From Halichoerus grypus (lineage: Eukaryota > Chordata > Mammalia > Carnivora > Phocidae), in the NCBI RefSeq assembly GCF_964656455.1, contig NC_135718.1:125589093-125653092 (forward strand): a stretch of 64,000 nt of DNA. Direction: 5' to 3'. This document shows positions 48,015 through 61,049 of the stretch, piece by piece. The notes under the pieces are model-generated. The model worked only from the letters and a program-made list of their open reading frames with translations, was not told the DNA's origin and did not search any database. Within the stretch, counting starts at the first letter, position 1; each line of letters starts with the position of its first letter. A program made the translations under genes and the position numbers.

Positions 48015-51000
48015 TCTAAAAACAAAAACAAAAAGAATGTGAGTTGATCTTCTTTATAAAACTCTAAAGGACATAGTATTTTCATACTTTTTTTCCTCAC
48101 CCAGTGAGATATTGTTTTATATGTTCTACTTCAAGGGGAGAGGACTTTTATTTGAAATTTTGTGGTTGAGCAGTGCATATGTAAGCTAAATGGAAATGTT
48201 TACCCTGCTTGGGCTCTTTGCTGAAGGGTGCTGAGAATGAGATTAGAACTGGATCATGAATGCCTGATGAGGAGCAGATTTTGATATAAAAACAGAATTC
48301 TGTACTTGGTTATCTTTGATCTAAGACCACTAAAAGGAGTAATAATTGTAGTTATAGGCAAGTGTCTGTTAAAGATGGGCAAATTAGACCTAACAAGTAA
48401 TCACAGACTCCAAATATCTAAACCAATTTTTAAAAAGAAATACATTATTTAAGTGTGAAAATATTTGACTTTTTTTTTTCTGCTTGCCAGTGGTTTTTCT
48501 CATATCTGTCAGTACTAAAAGCCCTGACATGCTATAAAAGTCTGTTTTGTCAGTCCCCAATCCCACAGGAAAGAATGCAAGGGACACTATGGATAATAAA
48601 TTTATGACTCTAGATATGTAGGTTTAGATAAGGTTTTGATAAGCACTCAGGCATTTTGTTGATTAATCACATCAAATCAAAGCTGTGAATTTAGCCAATC
48701 ACTAATGATTTCAAGGAACTTGGATGAGATCATTGCCTGCAAATCTCCAGGGGTTTAGGGCTTAACTTAGGACTCTTGAAGGTAAAAGACAAACCCCCTC
48801 TTGGCTGAGTCCTCTGGCTGGTTTTGTGTAATTATCAAATAGGCCTTGGGAATCTGTCCAGCAGTGGTCCAAAAGGGAAACATATGCACTTCACTTACAG
48901 TGAGCACTGCAGCCTCCTTGCAACAGGAGAAAGTCGGTAAGTTCGTGCTTATGTGAAATGCTTTTAGACTTTAACTCTGAACCAGTCCAACAACCTTTGG
49001 CATTGGGATTGTTGAAATGTCTAAGGGCACTTCACCTCCAAGTGCTGGTTCTAGGAATGGCACAGGAAATTAGTTAAATGAGGCAGTGGAACTCTCAGAA
49101 GCACTTCTCTTGGATACTGCATTTATGGGAGTGGGAGCTAAACAGATCTAAGGGATGGGAGGTATAGCTCTGCTGCTAGTAATGCTGTGACTCAGCTGTA
49201 AGCCATTAGGAGTCTTTCAAACTAAAGACGCTCTGAATTCCACAATTTCAGGCAGCGGGGAGCTTGGCAAAGGTGCACTGGTCTTACGTGTAAGAAGCTC
49301 CCACTTTTGTAATCAAATAATTGGAAATCTTTGTTAGGGGAAAAATAATAGGTCGTCAACGCAGAGTTTTCATTTGTACTTTAAATGTTTCATGGATGGA
49401 CTATAAAGGTGGCTTCTCTTGATTTTAATCCTATGATAAGCCTGTAAAAACCAGACAGCTACCAATGCAAAGTAACCTTGTCCTCCTTATGTGTAGACCT
49501 GTGCACAGGTCTCATGGTCATTGCCCTTGCTTGTGTTTGAAACCAGTTTTTAATATTATTCAAATATCACTTCTTCAGATGAACTACTGAATTTGATTTG
49601 TTAATGAATTACTTTTTAAAATATCTTTTGAAAGTTTTTCTGCCACAAATTAAGGAAGAAATTGGTATTAAGAACTCAAGTTATGTGATACATATTAGCG
49701 AAGTGATGTGCCAACTTAAAACATTTATGAAGAATTAGTTCTTAGTGAGTTAGAGATTAAGAATATGAGTAAAGCGTATCCACAACTTTGTGATCTATTC
49801 TGAACTCCAGGGGGAAAAAAGTGCTAAAGATTGCAAGGGCATTGGTATATCACAGCTTTTCTTTAACACAGCAGTTTTCAAAACTCCTGGTTTGTTTTAA
49901 ATAAAGCAGCACCACTGCAAGTGCCTTTTATTCCTCAATTTTTAAAAGAAATTCTGTGCTTTCCCACTAAACAACCCCCATACCTGAGTGTGCACTCTTC
50001 CTGCTAGGGCCTGAGATTTCTCCCCAAAATATCTGAAAGACATAAGTGCTTTGGAACTTTTTCAGCAGAGATAAATCTCTGTCTGTCATAAAAACATCAT
50101 GGATGTTTTTAAGCCAGGATCAATAGCAGCTGCCTAGGGGCAAGTGGATTAATCAGAACCACGTCCTTCCTTCCACACCTCTAAGAGTACCTTCCATTTC
50201 TGTCAAATTTAAACAATTTGCCTGTAATATCTAAATAGAATATCCTTAACATTAAAAAAATGTTCTTTTTACAAAGATAAACTTTTTTTCGCCTGTGTGC
50301 TTAAATATTCGTAGTTTAATTCACCTATTAAATTTTCTCTTCCATTCTTCAACTAAATTATTTGGCAGACACATTAATCTGAGCTTTCGTTGTGTTCGTT
50401 TGTGTGCTTTTTAGATGGGCTTTGCCTCCACAGATGCCCTTTTAAAAAGCTACATTTTGTGCACCTCTTTTAGATAACTCTTGATATAACCCGAGGCAGG
50501 GATGGCTGGAATCAGCTGGAGACGGTCACCACCTAAGTGGAAAAGAACTAGCTTCAGTATTGACCTCCTGTGCTTTCCCTGCCACTACCATTAATACTTA
50601 GGGGCACGTGATGGTGACAGTGACATTAGGTAGCCCAAACTCCTCATCATTCAAAAGGCTACCAATAACCACTGATATGCCCTCTGCTGACTTCATTTTG
50701 TTCTTGTCCTCTGCTCCCTTCCTCCTCCCCATTGTTCTCAGGCTGGTGGTCTTACAGCTTCTTCTTTCCTTTTTCAATCTTAGTTCCTTCTATTTGATTA
50801 ACTTGACCCAAAGAAGCTTAGGGTGAAACAATCCTATGATAGGCTGGAGATTATGGGAAACAGCTTTGTACACTTTTCCAAACTCCCAGACAGTGATAAG
50901 GGGCATCATCTACTTGCAGCCATTGCTAGGGTTGTAGATGTGGACAGTAATGTTTAAAAGAGTAACAAACAGTTAGCAAACAAAACCAGCGATTGAGGTC

Positions 51001-51406
51001 ATGTTTCTATTCCTAGGATTTGGATAGATGGTACATACTTTTCTCTATCCAGCCAGCAGACCAATCATGAAACTATTTTTATTCCACTTATTTGATTCAA
51101 TCTAAGGATATAATCTACGATCCTTTCTAATCAGAGATATTACTGGTTTGTGTCACTAACTGAAAACCCCAAACTGCATATTTGCTCTAGATTGTGTACC
51201 TGCCCTTTTATCCTCCCATATGCACAAAACTGAATGCATTTTCTTCTGTTTATCACAACCTTTTCTTGTTCTTTCTTTCTAGTTATTCACTCTATTTTTC
51301 TCCTGGGGTCAAATCTAAAACCCATTCTATCTACACATTCCTTAATTTCTGAGTACTCTGTTACCTTAATATCTCAAAGTTGTCTTCTTAATTTTCCTCA
51401 CCTGTG
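48015..51406. other. Repeat-poor unassigned DNA, 3.4 kb
   Basis: No recognisable transposon or gene. Several homeodomain-like attaatc and taatgatt words cluster near 48655-48720, which is common in AT-rich DNA. Candidate for conserved non-coding sequence only. Confidence 0.4.
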
Positions 51407-51425
51407 TCCTGGAATCTTATTTTTT

Positions 51426-51580
51426 CTTAGGGGAGGGGTAGAGGGAGAGAGAGAATCTTAACCAGGCTCCACACCCAGTGTGGAGCCCAACTCGAGGTTT
51501 GATCTCACAACCCTGAGATCATACATGACCTGAACCAAAATCAAGAGTCAGATGCTTAACTGACTGAGCCCCCCAGGTGC
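51426..51580 (-). mobile_element. SINEC, minus, short and old
   Basis: Shortened GA tract, body ctcgaggtttgatctcacaa and reversed head ending actgagccccccaggtgc. TSD of about 18 bp at 51407-51425 and 51581-51598, apart from one T-run length difference. Confidence 0.92.
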
Positions 51581-51599
51581 TCCTGGAATCTTATTTTTC

Positions 51600-52764
51600 A
51601 AGTTTACCACCATATGGATTATTCCCATATTAACATGTCCAGTAACTTCAGTACAATACTTTGTTCACATGCCTGTTATCAGTGTCATCTGGAGATTCAC
51701 ATTTTTACGTCTTTGTCTACCCAGATTCTGTAACTCAATGGACACAGATTTTTTGTAGACATCTAATCATGACATCATCCTCTCTAGGAAGTCCAAGAAA
51801 CCACTTTTACTGGACATCTTGGGCAGGTGCACAATTGCCACTAGAGTTATCCAAGTTCATCAGGACATGTGCAGTACACAAGTCCTTGGTACACATTTTA
51901 TAAATAGGTCACCCAGAGTTATTAATAGCATGGAGGTTGTCCTTCTATGAAAATGATGGTATTTTTTCCCCTCTGGGGATAGGGTTATAGCTCTTGTGTT
52001 TTTGTCTTTTTGCTTGCAGGTGACCACCCCTCCCCCCCAAAAAAAATCCCCTATATCTCTGGTTTACAAATAGGTGTTTCTTTCTTAGACAGTAATTACT
52101 GCTTCCTAGTTATTCAAAATAATACTGCTCAGAGGTCTTTGGTGTGTCTTTTTAGCCTTGATTTGGTCTTTGTTTGTCCCAGTTTGAGACACACCTGTTT
52201 GCTTTTTAGGCCATATTTACATGTGCATTCCAGCAGCATTGACTTGTTGACAGTATTACAGCAAGGTTGGTAGACTGGCTACGTTCCATAGCTTTGTTGT
52301 AGGTGGTCCAGTCTTGTCGAAGATGACATTAAGATTATATTCAGAAAACTACTCAAGAAGCAGTGAGTGTTTTTCATGGCAGATCCAAGGCTCAAGCACT
52401 TTTGTAGAGCATGATTTAGATGGTCAGTTAATGCTCACTGTTATCTAGTTTCCTGCATGCTGGCTTGTATAATGCGGTTTCCAAATTCTTTGCTCATATT
52501 TATAAGTATTCTTCTAACTGTAGAATCTGTTACTTTTAGATTCTTCAGTTTGATCAAAGCAGTGATTGATGTTCATCTTTAAGCCAAGTGTGTGTCAGAT
52601 GCTGGGAAAGCAGAAGAGCTAGGCTGCAATGAGGTAGACTTGCCTTGGTGGATCCAGGAGGGTTTCACAGAGAAGACAACTGAGCTGAATCATGAAAAAT
52701 GGGAGGTTCAATGGAAATGGAAGTGGGGAGAGTGAAGGGAAATCTAGTCACAGGGAACAAGGGT
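51600..52764. other. Unassigned DNA
   Basis: No gene; possible very old repeat material that I cannot name. Confidence 0.4.
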
Positions 52765-52782
52765 AAAAACCCAGAGATCCGA

Positions 52783-52989
52783 GGGATGCCTGGGTGGCTC
52801 AGTTGGTTGAGCATCCAATTCTTGGTTTCAGCTCAGGTCATGATCTCAGGGTTGTGGGATGGAGCCCTTTGTCAGGCTCCCTGTTTAGCAGGAAGTCTGC
52901 TGGAAGGTTCTCTCCCTCCCTGCCTTTTCCCACTGCTCACTCTCTCTTCCTCTCTCTCCGTCTCTCAAATAAATAAATCTTAAAAAAAA
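52783..52989 (+). mobile_element. SINEC, plus
   Basis: Head gatgcctgggtggctcagtt, body caattcttggtttcagctca, tail aataaataaatctt plus A-run. TSD at 52765-52782 and 52990-53009 with small differences. Confidence 0.95.
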
Positions 52990-53039
52990 AAAAACCCTCA
53001 GAGATCTGATTCAGCATTACATGTTTGAGGAACTACAAA

Positions 53040-53370
53040 CAGTAGCGATTCCATTTGTTTACTATGTGTTGGGCTCTGTTAAAATAATATTATCAATATT
53101 ATTCAGTCACATAAAATTCTTTGTGGGATAAGTTGGAATGTTGACAGATAGAGTGAGTAATGATAGTGAATGTATATTTAACACTTACAATGTCCTTACA
53201 ATAAAATTATCTCCATTTTATAGGACATAAAACTAAGAATGTTGACAAGATAGAGTGGATAATGATAGTGAATGTATATTTAACTCTTACAATGTCCTTA
53301 TAATTAAAATTATCTCCATTTTATAGGCAATAAAACTAAGAATCAGAGATACTGAGACACACATCTACTA
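53040..53370 (-). mobile_element. MIR, minus, containing a 101-bp tandem duplication
   Basis: Antisense MIR words (ttactatgtgttgggctctg, cttacaatgtccttacaata, attatctccattttatagg, actaagaatcagagatactg). The middle is doubled: 53140-53240 and 53241-53343 are about 90% identical by eye, so the duplication is old. Confidence 0.72.
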
Positions 53371-53780
53371 CATATTAAAACTATCTTCATTGTCCATGTT
53401 CTTATTCCTATCCCACACTATGCTTCTGTCAAATCCTGTTAATATGACAAATCACATTCACAAGTCATATATGATAAAGCAAGTTGTAGCTTCTTCAAAG
53501 GCAGTAACTATATCTTGTAATCCCTTTCAATTCTCATAGTGACTAAAACAGGACACTAGTTTAATAATAATACTATTTTTAAAACTGCTTTTTAGCTCTG
53601 GGTTAAATAAGATGACATAAAAGTTTTAACTAAGTCTTTTGATTAGAAGTAGTTTTATTGATCTACTGATCTCACCCCACCACTACCCCCCACCACACAC
53701 ACAAGCCAAGATCAACAATTTTTATAGACAGATGAAATCTGGAAAATGAGGTAACAAGGTAAGAAAATTATAGTGGTACT
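53371..53780. other. Unassigned DNA
   Basis: Short stretch between the duplicated MIR and the L1; nothing recognised. Confidence 0.4.
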
Positions 53781-53800
53781 AAAAAACATACCACGGACAT

Positions 53801-54310
53801 TCACAATAGCCAAACTGTGGAAAGACCTGAGATGCCCTTCAACAGATGAATGGATAAAGAAGATGTGGTCCATATATTCAATGGAATATTACTCAGCCAT
53901 CAGAAAGGATGAATACCCAGCTTTTACAACAACATGGATGGGACTGGAGGAGATTATGCTAAGTGAAATAAGTCAAGCAGAAAAAGTCAATTATCATATG
54001 GTTTCACTTATTTGTGGAACATAAGGAATAGCATGGAGGACATTAGGAGAAGGAAGGGAGAAATGAAGGGGGAGAAATCGGAGGGAGAGATGAACCATGA
54101 GAGACTATGGACTCTGAGAAACAAACTGAGGGTTTTAGAGGGAAGGGGGGTGGGGGGATGGGTTAGCCCAGTGATGGGTATTAAGGAGGGCACATACTGC
54201 ATGGAGCACTGGGTGTCATACGAAAACAATGAATCATGGATCACCACATCAAAAACTAATGATGTATTGTATGGTGACTAGCATAATATAATAAAATTAA
54301 ATTAAAAAAA
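53801..54310 (+). mobile_element. L1, plus, 5'-truncated to 510 bp
   Basis: ORF2 C-terminus (AKLWKDLRCPSTDEWIKKMW, then YSMEYYSAIRKDEY, METWMGLEEIMLSEISQ-like) to a stop near 54022, then directly the B-type 3' UTR ending in taaaattaaattaaaaa. TSD of 20 bp with one mismatch at 53781-53800 and 54311-54330. It shows the B module attached straight to ORF2, without the A module. Confidence 0.97.
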
Positions 54311-54330
54311 AAAAAACATACCACAGACAT

Positions 54331-55079
54331 GTAATAAGTGAAATCACTGGGCTAGATAAAAAAAAAAAAACTAATTGGAATAATATATTGGTAATAAATC
54401 CAAATACTTCTTGATATAAAATAGAATTATATAGGGATCCACTACTTCCTTTCTTGGGAATTCATTTTAAGGATACATCCCCTCCAAAAAAGATAACAAA
54501 ACTCTAATATCTACAATATTAAAATATTATACACAAATCAAATGCTTAACAATGAGTAAACAATTAAATGATGAGTGACTCTCCCTTACAATTTGTCCCT
54601 CTTCTAGAGTTTACTATCTCAGTTTTCACAAAAATAAAATACCTGAAACTTGGTAATAAGGCAAAGGGAGAACACCTTGTCCTTTCAATGCCATCTGGGA
54701 GTATTGTTGGAGATGCCTTTGTGTGATTCACATATGTCGCTTGTTAAAGGCTCATATTTTGTTAAAGTACATGTTAACTTGAAGATTTTTGTCTTACCAA
54801 GATGCACATGCAAACAGTTATGATTTTATTTAATTATAGGTCATTAATGAGTTTGGTAACTAACCTAGTGATCCTATTCCAGCATCTTTTTCCACTCCTA
54901 TATAACTCCTGTCCCTTTAATCCTCCTTCAAACCAGCTTTATCCTGCTGCTGATTTTCTCATTCATGATATTTGTATGAGTTGTCTAATGTCTCTTCCAA
55001 CATGCCCTCTTGTCTCAGTCTCTGCGGTCAACCTTCTGCAAAGCAGTCAACATGTAGGTCAGGTGAACTCTACTCTCAA
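54331..55079. other. Unassigned DNA
   Basis: AT-rich. The last 200 bases are pyrimidine-rich and may be the start of the following L2. Confidence 0.4.
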
Positions 55080-55630
55080 ACTTCCAAAGATTGCAACACT
55101 AATAAATACAAAGTCCTAACTATGTCCTCAGCTCCAGACCTATACAGTTTGGCCTCTTGTTGACTCTGACCTCATTTTACACCTCTCTTTCATTTGATCA
55201 ATATATTCCTCTTGGGCTGGATTCCTTGAGGTTTCTTCAAACTTTAAGCATGATTACAACTCAAGGCTTTTGCATTTTCTCTTTTGTTTGCCTAATGTTT
55301 GTCCCCAAGAGATTTTCATGATTCATTCTCATCCTCTTCCACATCTCTCTTTAAATGTGTCCACTTGAGAGACATTCCTGACCATCTTATCTGACAGTCT
55401 CCCATTTTCTGTCCCTTTTTTCCTGCTTCACATTTTTTCTCTTCAAAACCCTCATTGCTACCTATCATCTTATTACTTATTTATTTATTTATTGTCTGTG
55501 TCCACCACAAAAATATAAGCTGTATGAGAACAGAATTTTGGAACTTACATTCTCTGCTGTATGCCCAGTTTCTAGAGCGGTGCCTAGAATGTAGTGAGTA
55601 TTAGATAAATATTGTTGGATAAATGAATGA
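55080..55630 (+). mobile_element. L2 3' end, plus
   Basis: aaagtcctaactatgtcctc, acagtttggcctcttgttga ctctgacctc, caaggcttttgcattttctc, gacattcctgaccatcttat, aagctgtatgagaacagaat, atgcccagtttctagagcgg, and an end in ggataaatgaatga. Order fits the L2 3' end. Confidence 0.72.
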
Positions 55631-57107
55631 TTGGTTTAACATGATGACAAAATATTTTGCAACCATTAGAAAGTTTGAAGATGAAATGAAAACATGTATA
55701 ATACTTGTATCATTTTAAGTGAAAACTTACTAAAAATTGTAAAGATCATATTGCAAAAAATTGCAAGCAATCCTACGCTTGCAAAAATAAATATAAAGAA
55801 AAATGCAAAAAATGAAAATTACTTTGTAAGAATAGCAGAAGTGATTCCCATTCTGTTTCCTAAACCTTTTATTGTTATGGTGATTTTATTTTGTTTCAAT
55901 ACCTTTAGAAAATCATTATATAATGCCATTATATAATGACAGAGAAGAAGAAAATACCCATATTAAAGCTTCACACTCAAGTTTTTCTGCCTATTTCTTT
56001 CCTTCTGTGTTCTTTGGATTTGGATGCCCCAGGCTATGTGTGCCTAACATCCAGGACTGCCCTTGGCAAAACTGTAAATCAGGGTAAGTTTCTTTACCCT
56101 CTTTCCATCTCTTTCCCATTCTTAAGCCCCCTTTCCTTGATGCTAAGCAGAAGATATTTATCCCTGCTCTTACTAAAGGACTGCATTCTGATGATACTAA
56201 AAACTTAATTTATCATGTTTCCTAGTGGTATATTTACTTAAAGGAAAAAATCTAAATCTTAAAACAAAGTTCTAACTTTAAAAAGGTGAAATTTGAGGAT
56301 TTGGGCTTATTAAAGAAAAAGCTTGATCTTCAGGTTATACTTTAAAGACACTGTCCTGGTACCTGCACCAAGGTCACAGTTTTCTTTTGCTGGGAGCCAG
56401 TCACACTGGCTTTGTCTGGAATATAAGCATGTAACCTGAATTGCCACTTTAGTCTCAAACTCAGTTGAGAAAGGAGCAAGCTGAGCATTTTTTAGTAGCC
56501 ATGGCTAGTCTCCCAATTTGTGATCCACATGGAAGTTACACTTGAGGCATGCAAGTATGTCAAAATATTTCATCTTTGACAAGCAATGCTTTCCAGAGTG
56601 ATGCCTAGTTCTAGCCAGTCAGTGTGGTCTTGAACTGTAATGTCATTTCTGGCAAGAACTTTCAAGCCTGCTTAATGTTAACATCAGTTGCCATAATGCA
56701 CTTTGACACTGTTTGGGATTTTCCACTAGGTAATCTGACCTCTCTCAAGTCAAAATTGAAACATCCAAGAATACCTTAGAAATTGAAATGCTCAAGTATA
56801 ATCTTCAGTCTACTTGACCCATACTTGGTCCTATATATGCTACAATCAATACTGTGGAAAAAAAATCTGCAGCTCAAATATTTTCAAACCCAAATTTTTG
56901 GGGGAGGAGCTGATTAAATAAAAAAAATTGGGGGTTGTTATTCCCTTACATCACACTTTGTAAATTTTCTACATTCTTATTTAAAGTGGGATATAAATAA
57001 ATACATATTCTCCTTTTTATTTATTTTCTATATGTTTCCCTTACATTCTTTACCCCATCTTTTTGTATATATATAAATCTGAGGGTGAAGATTCTGCATC
57101 GTTCTTA
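55631..57107. other. Unassigned DNA
   Basis: Contains two copies of the palindrome cattatataatg (55914-55925, 55927-55938). The segment 56300-56860 is balanced in composition and repeat-free, but has no open frame of note. Confidence 0.4.
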
Positions 57108-57124
57108 TTTAAAAATATATGGGT

Positions 57125-57318
57125 GGGGCGCCTGGGTGGCTCAGTCGTTAAGCGTCTGCCTTCGGCTCAGGTCATGATCCCAGGGTCCTGGGATCGAGCC
57201 CAGCATCAGGCTCCCTGCTCAGCGGGAAGCCTGCTTCTCCCTCTCCCACTCCCCCTGCTTGTGTTCCCTCTCTAGCTGTCTCTCTCTCTGTCAAATAAAT
57301 AAATAAAATCTTAAAAAA
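57125..57318 (+). mobile_element. SINEC, plus (first of a tandem pair)
   Basis: Near-consensus ggggcgcctgggtggctcag, cttcggctcaggtcatgatc, gtctctctctctgtcaaata. It shares target flank tttaaaaatatatggg (57108-57123) with the end of the second SINE. Confidence 0.95.
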
Positions 57319-57338
57319 TATATATATACACGGGTTAA

Positions 57339-57520
57339 GGGTGCCTGGGTGGCTTTATCGGTTAAACATCTGCCTTCGGCTCAGGTCATGATCCCAAGGT
57401 CCTGGGATTGAGTTCAGCATCAGGCTCCCTGCTCAGCGGGGAGTCTGCTTCTCCCTCTCCCTCTGCCCATCCCCCCTGCTCATGCTCTCTCTCTTTGTCT
57501 CTCTCAAATAAATAAAATCT
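57339..57520 (+). mobile_element. SINEC, plus (second of a tandem pair)
   Basis: Head ggtgcctgggtggctttatc, body cccaaggtcctgggattgag, tail aaataaataaaatctt. The flank at 57519-57536 resembles the sequence before the first SINE, so one SINE probably inserted into the other's tail. Confidence 0.94.
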
Positions 57521-57539
57521 TTAAAAATATATATGGATT

Positions 57540-59966
57540 ATTAGTCTCTGTGATAATATGTGTTTTCTCAGTGAAACAGTTACTAATTCTAAGTACACCT
57601 CTTATAACAGGTGATGAGAAACTTGATAAAATAATTGACTTGATAAAATAATTGAAAAATGAAGCTTCTTTTTCCATGAGACAGTTTTAGCAGGAGTGGG
57701 GTAGAGTGTGAGTAAAAACAGTCAGACCTCTTATTTGACTGATTTATATACTCTCCTTTTTTATTAAAAAAGTCCACTTGACTCAATTATTTATTGTACT
57801 AAAGCCCAACTCCACCCTAACTGCTGGAAGATAAATCTTATGGCATAAAGTCCTTTCCATCTTATGAATAAGTAATTCTAAGATATAACACATATTTCTT
57901 GGATTCATTAAATTCAACAAGATGGAACTGGACTCTATTTTGGGGGAACTGCTTCTAATTTCCATATTCAACACCTGAGTGAGTAAAAACTGCCTTTGCA
58001 CAACTTCCACCCTCACTCCTCTCCCTCTGCGACATCAAGTCCTATTCATCTTCCTTTGCACTCTTCAAACTAGGATGGTTAATTTCAAGGCAGGTATGTG
58101 TGGTTGACTGGATGGGGAGCAAAGAGTGGTGAGAAACTGCAGAAGAACAATTTCAATGCCTACCTATTTCCTGATTGGTATTCCATTGTATTCTGTTGAA
58201 ACATATGGAATTATATGTTGAGATTTAGGGGCTAGTTTTATAGCCCCATCTGGCCTTAATTCTGCAAATACAATTGTACATCATGAATTGGTCTACAATT
58301 TTGGTTTATGTCCCTCTGTTTCTGTTTGATCTGAAAATGAAATTTTACTCTGCATTAAATGAAGAAGTCGGCTACAAGTCGTCTTTATATTATTTTGAAA
58401 TGAAACAGATAAAATTTTAAATCTTTAAGATTATGTCTGAAATAAAAGAAGATTGTCTTTGGAAACAAAGAATCATATCTTCCAACATGTATCCACCACA
58501 GGATTTTCTCGAAATCAGTTTTTCCTTTCTCATTTATTATTAAACTTAGCAGTATTAATATTTATTAAACACCTGTGGGGTGCCAGTAACAATTCAGAGC
58601 ACATAAAAGAGGTGGTCCCTAATGTCAAAAATCTTAAAAAGCTGTTATATGCCATTGTGCTTAATCACATGCTGGCCAGAGAGGAAACATTTTTATCATC
58701 AACCGTCAGAGCTGTTGCTTTTGTTTTCTTTTGTCAAGATGTATCCATCCTACAAGTGTAATTCTAGTTAAATGCTACAAAATCTGTAGTTAATGATTTT
58801 GAGGGTGCATATCTACATCCCAACAGTCATTTTTTCCTCAAAACGAAATTAAATTTAAAAGAAAAGAAAGGAAAGAAGCTGAAAGCTAGATAAAACAATA
58901 GCTAGAAAGGAATGAATCACAAGGATTGGTGTAACAGACCCTTCCTGCTATGGAAATGACACATAGGATATAATTAAAGTGCACAGAATCAGAAGTGTAG
59001 ATAATGTAGGTTACTTTCTTTCAGCTTATGTAGCACAAAGAGGATTTAATGAAAGCTAAAGGAAAATAAATTCAGCATAGACATAAGGAAGCACTTTTTC
59101 ATTTTTCAAGTAATAAATGTTTAGAATGGCCTTCCGCACAAGGTCTTTGAGGTGAAGGACACTGGAGTTATTCAACAATTGGTGCCTTGCTGTAGTAAAT
59201 TCTAATCTGCTAAATAGTTTTTCTCATTTCTTATGTTAATGTACAATTGAACAACAATTTTCAGTCCCTAATTAGAACCAAACCTACACAAGTGATATTC
59301 ACAAGAAAGTATATGGGGCAAATGGCAGGGAATAAAAGAAACTGTCAATGCATGCCTCAAGTCAAATCACTCTTCAAATCTCAGTTACTAGGAAGAAAAC
59401 ACACTAATTCATTAATTTTAAGTACCATTAGAGGAATTACAAGTGTATTGACTTTTCATCCTTCAATCTATGGCTTGAATACAATTTTTAGGGTGTTGGT
59501 AATTTGGTAATTATATTAACACTAAGATCTATCTATCTCTTTATTTATTGAATCATATATATATACACATTACATATACATACATATACACATATATATG
59601 TATATACACATCCACATTAACAACAACAGCAACAACAAACAATTCAAATACCTGTGGAAAAGGAATTAATGAGACAACAGAGTTGAAACAAGTCCCCAGA
59701 GGTCATATTTGCTATGCAACGCTCCCTTCCCCCACCCCAACACATACACACACACATACACACAGCAGAACTTTATTACACAACTCAGATAATGCTTACT
59801 TTTTGTTTAAAAGCTGAAATAGAAAAGTTTTCATCCCCATACTTCTGCATGTGCAAGTCTAGACTACGTGTAATGGCATGTAATGTTTACCCACAGCACC
59901 TTGATGATGCAGCTTGTTTTCGTTTGGCTCTGGAAATTTCTTCTAGATCTAAGTAGTAAAGCTTTC
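57540..59966. other. Unassigned DNA with microsatellites
   Basis: No gene. It holds a perfect 17-bp tandem duplication at 57621-57654 (acttgataaaataattg), a tata/caca tract at 59553-59612 and a ca-rich patch at 59740-59764. Confidence 0.45.
59553..59612. repeat. Mixed (TA)/(CATA) microsatellite
   Basis: tatatatacaca and catacata units; simple sequence. Confidence 0.9.
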
Positions 59967-60530
59967 ATTCATTCATTCATTCATTCATTCATTCTTCCTT
60001 CTTTCCATGCATGCTCAGTGAACATTGCCAGGCTAGACAGTATGGATATAAAGATGATCAAAGCACCATCATTGACCTTTAGAGTTTAATTGGCAATATA
60101 CACAAATAAGACAGTATAGAAAGAGAAATAATAAGAATGACAATGCAGCAAGATAGTACAGCATGATGAAACTATGAAGGAGATCTGCACATAGTGTCAC
60201 AGAAGCACTAAGGAAAGGCATATAAATCACATCGGAAATTCAGAAAAGGATTCCTAGCAGAGAAAATGCTTGTGCTGAGTCTTAAAGGACAAGTGGACAT
60301 TAACTAAACAGAGACTGTAGCCAAGGACATTTGAAGTGGAGGGAACAATATGTGAAAGAAACACCATGGTGTATTTGGCAAACAGCATTCAGAATAGCAG
60401 GTGCAAAGAACCCACATAGTACAGTGGCAGGAGACTGGGCTGGAGATATGCACAGTGTCTAGCAATGTACGGCATGATGTGAGACTCTTTAGTTGACCTT
60501 TCTCCTTGAGACTCTGGGATTCTTGGAAGG
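59967..60530 (-). mobile_element. L2 3' fragment, minus, with (ATTC)n at its end
   Basis: An attc repeat (59967-59993) is the expanded antisense L2 terminus. It is followed by catgctcagtgaacattgcc, ggatataaagatgatcaaag, ggattcctagcagagaaaat, gctgagtcttaaaggacaag, agcaggtgcaaagaaccca. Order fits antisense L2. Confidence 0.7.
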
Positions 60531-60842
60531 ACATGAGGCATGCCCAGGTGTGAATTTGTCTGGGATATAAAGGATAGCTTCGAGGAATGTTAGCCTAAGT
60601 CAGGGAGGTTGTATCTATGTGCCATAGAGTAGTAATGAAGAACAGAGGTCTTACTGGGAACAGAGAAAAGCAGACAGATCTCCTGAGCTATAATATATAA
60701 AACCTGGTGACTAATTGTATCTGTAGATTACATGATAAGAGGAGATCTGGTATTACTCTTCATCTTCTTGGATGAGAAATACAGGAGAACAAGAACAGCT
60801 TTGGGAAAAAATTACACATTTCCCATTCCATTTAACATTTTT

Positions 60843-61033
60843 TTTTAAAAGATTTTATTTATTTATTTGACAGAGAGATAGAGAACACAAGTAGGGAGAG
60901 TGTCAGGCAGAGGGAGAGGGAGAAGCAGCTCTCCGATGAGCAGGGAGCCCAATGCGGGGCTCAATCCCAGGACTCTGGAATCATGACCTGAGCCGAAGGC
61001 AGCCGCTTAACTGACTGAGCCACCAAGGCGCCC
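60843..61033 (-). mobile_element. SINEC, minus
   Basis: aaaagattttatttatttat start, GA tract, reversed head ending gagccaccaaggcgccc. Perfect 16-bp TSD tccatttaacattttt at 60827-60842 and 61034-61049. Confidence 0.97.
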
Positions 61034-61049
61034 TCCATTTAACATTTTT

